From: Lachnospiraceae bacterium
Lineage (GTDB): Bacteria; Bacillota; Clostridia; Lachnospirales; Lachnospiraceae
Direction of reading: 5' to 3'
NCBI GenBank assembly: GCA_003542935.1
Contig: DPJQ01000020.1
Location: forward strand, 14,333-27,778
DNA length: 13,446 bases
Notes under the pieces: generated by a model
Seen by the model: the letters and a program-made list of their open reading frames with translations, nothing else
The model's database searches: none
What the model was told of the DNA's origin: nothing
Made by a program: the position numbers and the translations under genes
Shown: positions 1-7,437 of the stretch, piece after piece
How the letters are laid out: every line of letters begins with the position of its first letter
How positions within the stretch are numbered: the stretch's first letter is position 1

Positions 1-1128
1 CTTAGCGCCCTCGAAAGCCGGGCCGGCGGCAGTGGAGCAGGTGATCATCCTGTCCTTATTACCCAACACCATCTCGCCGTTTGTACCGATATCGATCATC
101 AGAGACATTTTCTCCCTGTGGTCAAAATCCGACGCCAGCAGACAGCCCACGGTATCCGCCCCCACAAAGCCTGCGATATTGGGCAGCATCAGCACCTGCC
201 CCTCCGGGTGGATGGAGAGCTGCACCTCCGAGGCTTTGAGAACTATACTCTCCCTGGATGCCGGATTGTAGGGGGCATGGACCAGAGAATCCGGAGATAT
301 ATTCAGGAACAGATGATTCATACAGGTATTGCCCACAATGGCCACCTGCCAGATATCCGTCCGGCTGATTTCCCCTTTTTCCGCCAGCTCACCCAGCATC
401 TCGTCCAGTGCCCGGCGGATTACCCGGCTCATCTCATCACCGTTCCCCGCCTTGAGCACATAGTCACTCCTGGCGATCACGTCGGCTCCAAACTGGGACT
501 GTGGATTCAGGCGGCTGGCCACGCACAGTTCCTTGCCGCCGGTGCCGTCCAGCAGATACCCCACTACAGAGGTTGTGCCAATATCAAAAGCTGCCAGATA
601 GAGTCTTTTCCCCGGCTCCGCCAGCGCCAGTACCCGGTTTCTGCACAGGACAGCCTCTCCCCCGTAATCATGCTCCTCCATAAAAGCATAGATTCCGGAG
701 ATCACCGCCGGGGATGCCGTAAACTCCTCCGCCTTCCTGCCCGTAGCCCGTTCCAGGGCCATTTTCAAAAGCTCCCACTCGGAATAGCTCTCGCCCACTT
801 TACAGCGCTCCATCTTTACCGCCGTCTTCTGAATCATGGGCATCACCGGAATATCCCTCTCGATCCCCTCGGTCAGCAGGCTGTGTCCGGTGGCCTTTAA
901 AGAAGTATCCACTTCCATATCACAGTCTACATGGATCTGACATGCCTTCTGCACCCCGTCATATTTCTCACTGTGTATTTTCACCAGACATTTCCCACAG
1001 GTTCCCCGTCCCCCGCAGGGTGCATCCGGCGCCGCCTGGGCACGTATCAGAGCCTCCAGAAGAGTCTCCGTATCCGCTGCCCGGAAGCTCCGCTTTTCCT
1101 TTGCCAACGTAATTGTATATTCGGCCAT
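1..1128 (-). CDS. RACo-like 2Fe-2S/ASKHA corrinoid activation protein (DUF4445), 3' end cut by window
   Basis: 376 residues are visible and the frame is still open at the left edge, so the C-terminus is missing; relatives are usually around 500-650 residues. The N-terminal part is a plant-type 2Fe-2S ferredoxin domain with cysteines at 38, 44, 47 and 63 (C-x5-C-x2-C, then C in KACQ). An ASKHA ATPase fold follows: a phosphate-1 motif DIGTTS at 182-187, VGNTCMNH, PNIAGFVGADT, and a second phosphate loop DIGTNGE at 346-352. This layout matches RACo, which uses ATP to reductively reactivate cobalt in corrinoid proteins. The ATG at 1128 has a clear GGAGG at 1135-1139. No corrinoid protein or methyltransferase is visible; any partner would lie to the left of position 1. 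The family call is firm. The substrate is inference. I found no convincing promoter in 1129-1226. Confidence 0.85.
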   Translation of the reverse strand, partial: MAEYTITLAKEKRSFRAADTETLLEALIRAQAAPDAPCGGRGTCGKCLVKIHSEKYDGVQKACQIHVDCDMEVDTSLKATGHSLLTEGIERDIPVMPMIQKTAVKMERCKVGESYSEWELLKMALERATGRKAEEFTASPAVISGIYAFMEEHDYGGEAVLCRNRVLALAEPGKRLYLAAFDIGTTSVVGYLLDGTGGKELCVASRLNPQSQFGADVIARSDYVLKAGNGDEMSRVIRRALDEMLGELAEKGEISRTDIWQVAIVGNTCMNHLFLNISPDSLVHAPYNPASRESIVLKASEVQLSIHPEGQVLMLPNIAGFVGADTVGCLLASDFDHREKMSLMIDIGTNGEMVLGNKDRMITCSTAAGPAFEGAK

Positions 1129-1226
1129 GGTTTTCCTCCGTTTTTTGTTTATATTTTAACACACCTTCCGGGAGAATACTACGGCATTTGTACAATTTTA
1201 AGATACCAACTATGTATATTTGCGCA

Positions 1227-1250
1227 CAAAAAAAGCCGGCACTGCCGGCT
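1227..1250 (-). terminator. Rho-independent terminator after the GH13 gene
   Basis: On the minus strand a perfect 7-bp stem (AGCCGGC / GCCGGCT, positions 1234-1250) with an AGT loop is followed by seven T residues (1228-1234). It begins 5 nt after the GH13 stop codon and separates that gene from the ASKHA gene. Confidence 0.92.
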
Positions 1251-1255
1251 CCTTT

Positions 1256-3355
1256 TCATTTGCCCTTTTGTCTCACCAGAATCATGGCCGACCGCGGCGC
1301 CATCTCCAGCGTAATGATTCCGCCGGTCACCTCATAATCCTCCTGCTCCATCGTATAGCCGATGGCATGGGTATACAAAACACGGCGCATCGTGGTATTG
1401 CTGGTGCGGCTGATCCCCGCCTCCCAGACACCGATTTCCACCGTGACTGTCTCATTCCGGTTGTTGGCCGCCACAAGGACCTGCTCATCTATCGTAAATC
1501 GCACATACTGGAGAATATTATATTTTTCTTTCAGCAGCTTAATGGATCCTTTTTGCAGAGCCTTATAGCTTTTGTGAATACGAATCGCATCGCGATAATA
1601 TCCGATCAGTTTCTGATCTTCATGTCCCCAGGGATATGTGCGACGGCTGTCAGGATCCGTGTAGCCGCACACTCCGGCCTCGTCGCCGTAATAGATCGTA
1701 GGCGCTCCGGGCCAGGTCATCTGCACTGCCACAGCAGCCCGCAGGACGGCTTTATTGACATTTTCCTCCGCCGACAGGGAACCCAGCTGGGTCATGCGGC
1801 CCGCACGGTGATTCGTCCTGGTAAGGAAACGGGAATGATCATGGTTGTCCAGTTCGTTCATTGCCGTCTGCAGTGACGGGTTATAAAACGCAGACATATG
1901 ATGGCGCATGGCGCTGCAGAATGCCTCGGAATTGCCCAGCATATCTACGCGGTAATCATCACTGTGCTTCTCCATCCCGGTAAAAAACCAGGACACCGGC
2001 TCCATGAAAGCATCATAATTCATGACCGTATCCCACTCGTCTCCCTGCATCCACAGTCTGGCATCACCGTAATGCTCTGCAAGGATCAGTGCGTTGGGAT
2101 TGGCCTCCTTGACTGCCCGCCGGAATTTTCTCCAGAATTGATGGTTGTACTCTTCCCTGTAGCCCAGATCCGCCGCCACATCCAGACGCCAGCCGTCCGC
2201 GTTAAAGGGCGGCGACACCCATTTTTTTGCCACCTGCAGAATATACTCCTCCAACTTTTTGGATGCCTCGTAATTCAATTTAGGCAGCGTCTCATGGCCC
2301 CACCAGCCGTCATAAAACTCATTATAAGGCCATTCATGCTCATTATTAAATTTGAAGAAAGACCGGTAAGGGCTGTCCGCAGACACGTAGGCGCCCTTCT
2401 CATAACCGTACTGATGTTCATAGAGCCGCTCCCTGTCCAGCCATTTATTAAAAGAGCCGCAGTGATTGAACACGCCGTCCAGGATCAGCCTCATCCCCCG
2501 CTCGTGAAGCTTCTCAATCAATGTGATCAAGAGCTGGTTGCTGGCCTCCAGATTCTCCCTGTCCGTCACTCGGGTGATATAGCGCTGGGCATTCTCATTG
2601 CTCATCTCCCAGTCTTCCAGGTACCTCCCCTCATCCCGCACAATCTTTCCGAAATGGGGATCCACGTAATCGTAATCCTGTATGTCATATTTATGGTTAG
2701 AGGGCGATACAAAAATCGGATTTAGGTACAGCACATCTACGCCCAGATCCTGCAGGTAATCCAGCTTGTCAATAATACCCTGCAGATCGCCGCCGTAAAA
2801 ATTCTGCACATCCATAGCCTCCGGCATCCTGTCCCAGTCCTCCACACGGCGAACCTTCCGCCCCACATAATTATATTCGTTTGTCTGCACATCATTGGCC
2901 GGATCCCCATTGCAAAACCGGTCCACAAATATTTGATAGAATACCGCACTTTTTGCCCAGTCCGGCGTATGGAAACCGGGCACAATACCGAAAGAATACT
3001 GCTCCTGCAGATCCCGGGTCACGCCCAGTTTATTATAATAGCAGCGGATCTTACCGGCACAGATTTCAAAATAATAGAGTACTTTCTCATCGCCCACCGC
3101 AAAATCTGCAGTATAATAATCAAATCCCTCTCGGGTCTCCAGCAGCTTCATATGCTGCCTGGTGGAACCGCTGATCAAATAAACCGCATCTACGTTTCCT
3201 TTCAGCGTGCGGAAACGTATCGTCACCGTCGTATTCGGCTCCGGCTCCGCCGGTATACGGAAATTCTCTGTCTCGTCACTGTAAAGCGCATAGCGGTTAA
3301 ACAGCGGCCGCATGTTATCAATATATTTTGTCTTTAATTCCGGATATTGAATCAT
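1256..3355 (-). CDS. GH13 alpha-glycosidase, neopullulanase/cyclomaltodextrinase type
   Basis: A 699-residue alpha-amylase-family enzyme likely to act on maltodextrin, pullulan or cyclodextrin fragments. There is no signal peptide, so it is probably cytoplasmic. An N-terminal CBM34-like beta domain (about 35-125) precedes the barrel, which starts near WAKSAVFYQIFVDRF. Conserved regions seen: DGVFNH (D293-H298), GWRLD with nucleophile D392, LILAEH with acid/base E427, and LDNHDHSRF with stabiliser D506. LPKLN at 357-361 matches the MPKLN block of the neopullulanase subfamily. A segment of some 25 extra residues sits after VDPHFG. Start: the ATG at 3355 has GGAGG at 3361-3365, 5 nt away; in-frame upstream ATGs (3367, 3481) lack as good a site, and the longest frame would run through the leader hairpin. 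It follows ftsH after a 221-nt gap. Exact substrate is not resolvable from sequence. Confidence 0.9.
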   Translation of the reverse strand: MIQYPELKTKYIDNMRPLFNRYALYSDETENFRIPAEPEPNTTVTIRFRTLKGNVDAVYLISGSTRQHMKLLETREGFDYYTADFAVGDEKVLYYFEICAGKIRCYYNKLGVTRDLQEQYSFGIVPGFHTPDWAKSAVFYQIFVDRFCNGDPANDVQTNEYNYVGRKVRRVEDWDRMPEAMDVQNFYGGDLQGIIDKLDYLQDLGVDVLYLNPIFVSPSNHKYDIQDYDYVDPHFGKIVRDEGRYLEDWEMSNENAQRYITRVTDRENLEASNQLLITLIEKLHERGMRLILDGVFNHCGSFNKWLDRERLYEHQYGYEKGAYVSADSPYRSFFKFNNEHEWPYNEFYDGWWGHETLPKLNYEASKKLEEYILQVAKKWVSPPFNADGWRLDVAADLGYREEYNHQFWRKFRRAVKEANPNALILAEHYGDARLWMQGDEWDTVMNYDAFMEPVSWFFTGMEKHSDDYRVDMLGNSEAFCSAMRHHMSAFYNPSLQTAMNELDNHDHSRFLTRTNHRAGRMTQLGSLSAEENVNKAVLRAAVAVQMTWPGAPTIYYGDEAGVCGYTDPDSRRTYPWGHEDQKLIGYYRDAIRIHKSYKALQKGSIKLLKEKYNILQYVRFTIDEQVLVAANNRNETVTVEIGVWEAGISRTSNTTMRRVLYTHAIGYTMEQEDYEVTGGIITLEMAPRSAMILVRQKGK

Positions 3356-3415
3356 ATACTCCTCCATCTGCACATCCCCGAATGTATGCCGCCTTCGGCA
3401 GCAGACTTTCATAGT

Positions 3416-3448
3416 AAAAAGACAGCTTCTGTCACAAAGCTGTCTTTT
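3416..3448 (-). terminator. Intrinsic terminator or attenuator between ftsH and the GH13 gene
   Basis: A perfect 12-bp inverted repeat (3417-3428 with 3437-3448, core GACAGCTT/AAGCTGTC) has an 8-nt loop and runs into five T residues on the minus strand. It lies about 130 nt after the ftsH stop and about 60 nt before the GH13 start. The simplest reading is the end of the tilS-hpt-ftsH transcript. It is nearly symmetric but has fewer T residues in the plus direction. Confidence 0.75.
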
Positions 3449-3576
3449 CGGAGAAGGTATCTCTCTTATGGGGTGTAGCAAAAACCATATAATGTATTGG
3501 GGGTTTTTACAGATGTTATTATAGTCTGCCGCATCATAAAAGTGTGCACAAACTTCACAAATTTTGCAAATATTTT

Positions 3577-5418
3577 TTAACCATTTTCACCAATAGGCTG
3601 CGGATCGTTCGTAAAAAGGGCCTCAAACTCTTCCCTGCCAATCTTCTCTTTCGCCAGCAACAGCTCCGTGCAGCGATGGAGCACATATTCGTACTTACCG
3701 ACGATCTCCTTCGCTTTGGCATAGCATTGGCCGATGATTTCGCGTACTTCAGAATCAATGGAAGCAGCAGTCTGCTCACTGAACCCTCTGTCATGGGCCA
3801 GATCCCGTCCGATAAATACCTCGTTGGAGTCATCACCATAGGCCACCAGACCCATTTTCGAGGACATACCGTAACGGGTCACCATGGCTTTGGCAATGGA
3901 AGTAGCCTGTTTGATGTCCTGGGATGCGCCGGTAGTGATATCGTCAAAGATAAGTTCCTCGGCTACACGGCCTCCCAGGCAAACCATAATATGCTGCATC
4001 ATCTTGCCCCGGGTATTGAACATCTCATCTTTCTCGGGCAGGGGCATCGTATAACCGGCAGCACCCATACCGGTGGGAATGATGGAGATCGTATAGACCG
4101 GCTCCATATCCGGCAGTACATGGAACAGGATCGCATGGCCCGTCTCATGGTAAGCCGTAATCCGCTTCTCCTTGTCGGAAATCACCTTGCTGCGTTTCTC
4201 CGTACCGATTCCTACCTTGATAAATGCAGTCTTGATATCACTCTGGTTCAGATAGACCCGCTCCGCTTTGGCCGCGTGAATGGCAGCCTCATTGAGCAGA
4301 TTCTCCAGTTCCGCCCCGGTAAAGCCCGCCGTAGTTTGGGCAATCTGTTTCAGATCCACATCATCCGCCAGAGGCTTTCCTTTGGCATGTACCCGCAGGA
4401 TTTCCTCGCGGCCCCTGACATCCGGCACACCCACTGCCACCTGCCTGTCGAAACGCCCGGGACGCAAAATGGCCGGATCCAGAATGTCCACCCGGTTCGT
4501 AGCCGCCATAACGATGATGCCCTCATTGACGCCAAAGCCGTCCATCTCCACCAAAAGCTGGTTCAGCGTCTGCTCACGCTCATCGTGGCCGCCTCCCATA
4601 CCGGTACCGCGGCGGCGGGCCACCGCATCGATCTCATCAATAAATATGATACAGGGGCTGTGCTTTTTGCCTTCCTCAAAAAGGTCACGAACACGGGAAG
4701 CACCCACACCTACAAACATTTCTACAAAATCCGAGCCGGAGATACTGAAAAAGGGCACCCCTGCCTCTCCGGCTACCGCCTTTGCCATCAGAGTCTTACC
4801 TGTTCCGGGAGATCCCACCAGCAGCACTCCTTTGGGAATCCGCGCGCCCACACGGGTATATTTCTGCGGGCTTTTCAGAAAATCTACAATCTCCTTCAGA
4901 TCTTCTTTCTCCTCATCCAGGCCCGCCACATCGGCAAAAGTCACTTTTTTATCCTTCTCATCGGAGAGCCTTGCCCGGCTTCTGCCAAAATTCATCATTT
5001 TGGCGTTGCTGCCTCCGCCGCCCATGGAACGATTCATAAAGAGCATTACCACCAGCACCACAGCCAGTGACAACATCACAGGCAACAGCACATTTGTCAT
5101 CACGCTGTCTTTCGGCACATCTTCCACCGCATAGGGCACTTTTTTATCTTGCAGGAGCTGCTCAATCTCCGTCACATCGCTGACGCAAAAGGCAGCTTCT
5201 TCCCCGCCGGACAGTCCCACATGGATCTGGCCCGTCGGCACCTGTTTATTCTGCTCTATGACTACCTTCTCGATCCTTGACTCGTTCAGGTCGTTTACAA
5301 ACTGCTGGTAAGTATAGCCCGTGTTTGTCGAAAGGTTTGTAGACAAATACATGAACAGCCCGACCAGAAAAATGGAGATTAAAAAATATATGCCAAAACC
5401 TCTTGATTGTTTTCCCAC
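3577..5418 (-). CDS. ftsH: ATP-dependent zinc metalloprotease FtsH
   Basis: A membrane-anchored AAA+ protease of 613 residues that unfolds and degrades membrane and regulatory proteins. Visible in order: a transmembrane helix at about 8-25, an extracytoplasmic domain, a second helix at about 107-128, Walker A GSPGTGKT (202-209), Walker B IIFIDEID (257-264), a second region of homology ending RPGRFDR (about 319-325), the zinc motif HETGH (424-428), and the third metal ligand D501 in GASQD. All catalytic residues are present and the length is normal. No ATG fits: I chose the GTG at 5418, with AAAAGGAG at 5429-5436, 10 nt upstream; an earlier in-frame ATG at 5565 would lie inside hpt. It follows hpt by 47 nt in the conserved order tilS-hpt-ftsH and is probably cotranscribed. 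Confidence 0.97.
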   Translation of the reverse strand: MGKQSRGFGIYFLISIFLVGLFMYLSTNLSTNTGYTYQQFVNDLNESRIEKVVIEQNKQVPTGQIHVGLSGGEEAAFCVSDVTEIEQLLQDKKVPYAVEDVPKDSVMTNVLLPVMLSLAVVLVVMLFMNRSMGGGGSNAKMMNFGRSRARLSDEKDKKVTFADVAGLDEEKEDLKEIVDFLKSPQKYTRVGARIPKGVLLVGSPGTGKTLMAKAVAGEAGVPFFSISGSDFVEMFVGVGASRVRDLFEEGKKHSPCIIFIDEIDAVARRRGTGMGGGHDEREQTLNQLLVEMDGFGVNEGIIVMAATNRVDILDPAILRPGRFDRQVAVGVPDVRGREEILRVHAKGKPLADDVDLKQIAQTTAGFTGAELENLLNEAAIHAAKAERVYLNQSDIKTAFIKVGIGTEKRSKVISDKEKRITAYHETGHAILFHVLPDMEPVYTISIIPTGMGAAGYTMPLPEKDEMFNTRGKMMQHIMVCLGGRVAEELIFDDITTGASQDIKQATSIAKAMVTRYGMSSKMGLVAYGDDSNEVFIGRDLAHDRGFSEQTAASIDSEVREIIGQCYAKAKEIVGKYEYVLHRCTELLLAKEKIGREEFEALFTNDPQPIGENG

Positions 5419-5465
5419 TGAATTTCTACTCCTTTTATGATTAGTAAAATTCCGGTAACCGCCGC

Positions 5466-5990
5466 TTATTCCGGCTGCAATACGCCAATATAGGGGAGGT
5501 TGCGGTATTTCTGAGCGTAATCCAGGCCAAAGCCTACCACAAACTCGTCCGGAATATTGAAGCAAACGTAGTCCGCCTTTACATCTGTAATCCTCCTCTC
5601 CGGCTTATCCAGCATACAGCACAGCCTCATGCTTGCCGGATGACGTCCCTCCAGCACTTTCATCAGGTAGCTCAGGGTACGCCCTGTATCCACAATGTCC
5701 TCCACAATCAGCACATCCCTGTCCTGCAGCGGTTCGTCCAGATCTTTAACGATCTTAACCACCCCTGAAGATTTAGTGCTGCTCCCATAACTGGAAACCG
5801 ACATAAAATCCATGGTCACCGGCATAGTCAACCGCTTTGCCAGCTCACATACAAAAAATACACTGCCCTTTAAAATGCCAATCAGATGAACGCACCGTCC
5901 CTCATAATCCCGATTGATAACGGCTGCCACCTCATCCAGCTTCTGCGCAACTTCCTTTTCGCTCAACAATACAGAAATCTTCTCACTCAT
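5466..5990 (-). CDS. hpt: Hypoxanthine phosphoribosyltransferase
   Basis: 174 residues, the usual length. It makes IMP or GMP from hypoxanthine or guanine plus PRPP in the cytoplasm (purine salvage). The PRPP-binding motif VEDIVDTG is at 96-103, with the KGS segment (GILKGSVFF) near the N-terminus and the C-terminal DEFVVGFGLDY typical of bacterial Hpt. Start: the ATG at 5990 sits 9 nt after AGGAG. An in-frame ATG at 5999 directly abuts that site and cannot use it. The start overlaps the tilS stop by 8 bp (ATGAGTGA), which suggests translational coupling. In Firmicutes, Hpt and TilS can act together in regulating ftsH, which is next downstream. Confidence 0.96.
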   Translation of the reverse strand: MSEKISVLLSEKEVAQKLDEVAAVINRDYEGRCVHLIGILKGSVFFVCELAKRLTMPVTMDFMSVSSYGSSTKSSGVVKIVKDLDEPLQDRDVLIVEDIVDTGRTLSYLMKVLEGRHPASMRLCCMLDKPERRITDVKADYVCFNIPDEFVVGFGLDYAQKYRNLPYIGVLQPE

Positions 5991-7377
5991 AAGCTTCATC
6001 TCCTGTAAGTTTCATCTCCAAAATATTCCTGGTATCCCCGGTGATCCGGCAGGCGGCACCCATACGTTCTCCGATCACCCAGAGAACCTCATTGCCGTCG
6101 GCCACAAGCCACAGGCTATCCCGTTTATACCGGGGAATTTTACGGTCAATCAAAAAATCTTTCAATTTCTTATGATGCCCTGCTGCGTCGATCGTTATTC
6201 TGTCACCGGGTCTGCGCCTCCGTAAAACAAGACTATCAGTTATTCTATCATAATCCAGCCATTTCGTATACTTTTTTTGCGGAAAATTCATGGGATTTTC
6301 CTCTAAAATCCTGAGAGAGAGGCACTTTCCGTCCACAAAAAAGGTACCCGGGGCCGTAAGAGAAATACATGAAGCGGCAGCCGCGGGGGGGCAGCCTGCC
6401 ATCACCTCCGCAGAAACGATCGTCAGGCCCCCCGCTTCCTTCCATGCTTTCACGCCATAGGGCAGATCCGCCTGCCGTCCACAGCTGCCCGAAAGAATGT
6501 CCTCCAGAATCTTTACATGATCCGCTGACAGGTCCCGGGCAGATCCCGCCGCCTCCCGCAAAGCACGGTATAATATCCGCCGGCACATAAAAGGCGTTTC
6601 ATCCAGAAGACGTTCCGACACCGTCCGGCCTCCCTGATACGTTTCCACATATCCGGGATACAGCCGTTTTTCCTCGCCGGCCATATATGCCTCCGCCTCC
6701 TGAAACTCCAGGGCCGCCTCCGCCAGATGGGCCGCCGCCTCGCTGTTAACACGATCTTCCAGAAGAGGAAGTATCTGCTGCCGGATACAGTTCCTCGCAA
6801 AATCCGTCTCCGCATTCGTCTCGTCTTCACACCAGGAAATTCCCCGTTTCATCAGATATTTTTCTATATCCCCGCGGCTTACACCGAGCAGGGGACGGAT
6901 AATATGGCCGTTCACCGGGCAGATCCCCCCGGCTCCTTTCAGGCCGCTGCCCCGGGCCAGCCGAAACAGTACCGTCTCCGCCTGGTCGTCCCTGTGATGG
7001 GCCACCGCGATACAATCTCCTCCCCACTGTCTGCGCCACTGTTCAAACCGAAGATAACGGACATCCCGCCCCGCCTCCTCCACGCTCTTTCCCTGCTCCC
7101 GGGCAAGCCGCTCCACCTGCTCATGGTACACCCGGCAGGGCACCTGCTTTTCCTCACAAAATTTTTTCACAAAGGCCTCGTCCTCATCGGCACTCGCCCC
7201 CCGCAGTCCGTGATGCACATGGACAACGGAAATATCCAGCTGCCAATCTCTGCGCATATCACACAAAACATCCAACAGGCACAGAGAATCCGCCCCGCCG
7301 GACACCCCCGCCACTACCCTGCCGCCGGGTTCCAGTATGCGATGTTCCCTGATAAACTCTTCCACCCGTCTTCTCAT
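5983..7377 (-). CDS. tilS: tRNA(Ile)-lysidine synthetase
   Basis: 464 residues, normal for the family. It modifies cytidine 34 of tRNA-Ile (CAU) to lysidine using ATP and lysine, so that the tRNA reads AUA; the function is normally essential. The PP-loop SGGADS is at 26-31, with VHVHHGLRG following and AHHRDDQAETVL at 126-137. The C-terminal TilS domain has PGDR at 390-393 and KKLKDFLIDRKIPR at 403-416. The ATG at 7377 has GAGGAAAG upstream at somewhat long spacing (about 10 nt). It lies 60 nt after the spoIIE stop. A small GCGGC/GCCGC hairpin in that gap has no T run, so readthrough from spoIIE is possible. Confidence 0.96.
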   Translation of the reverse strand: MRRRVEEFIREHRILEPGGRVVAGVSGGADSLCLLDVLCDMRRDWQLDISVVHVHHGLRGASADEDEAFVKKFCEEKQVPCRVYHEQVERLAREQGKSVEEAGRDVRYLRFEQWRRQWGGDCIAVAHHRDDQAETVLFRLARGSGLKGAGGICPVNGHIIRPLLGVSRGDIEKYLMKRGISWCEDETNAETDFARNCIRQQILPLLEDRVNSEAAAHLAEAALEFQEAEAYMAGEEKRLYPGYVETYQGGRTVSERLLDETPFMCRRILYRALREAAGSARDLSADHVKILEDILSGSCGRQADLPYGVKAWKEAGGLTIVSAEVMAGCPPAAAASCISLTAPGTFFVDGKCLSLRILEENPMNFPQKKYTKWLDYDRITDSLVLRRRRPGDRITIDAAGHHKKLKDFLIDRKIPRYKRDSLWLVADGNEVLWVIGERMGAACRITGDTRNILEMKLTGDEAYE

Positions 7378-7437
7378 CCGACACTTTCCTCAAATCCCGT
7401 CTCCACACGTTTGAGCCTGTCGCGGCACAGCCGCCCT

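Noticed and set aside
1129..1226. A promoter for the ASKHA gene
   Set aside because: Several AT-rich hexamers (TAAAAT, TATAAA) are present but none has a credible -35 at 16-18 bp, so no specific promoter can be supported.
1898..2725. Plus-strand open frames opposite the GH13, tilS, spoIIE and Ig-like genes
   Set aside because: All lie inside conserved minus-strand genes, have no family features, and lack convincing starts; treated as shadows.
3544..5070. A 508-codon open frame on the plus strand opposite ftsH
   Set aside because: It is antisense to a fully conserved FtsH, is rich in His/Gln/Arg with no recognisable motif, and has no ribosome binding site. It is a shadow of the codon bias of ftsH.
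7378..7437. GCGGC-TGT-GCCGC hairpin between spoIIE and tilS as a terminator
   Set aside because: The stem is only 5 bp and no T run follows on the minus strand.
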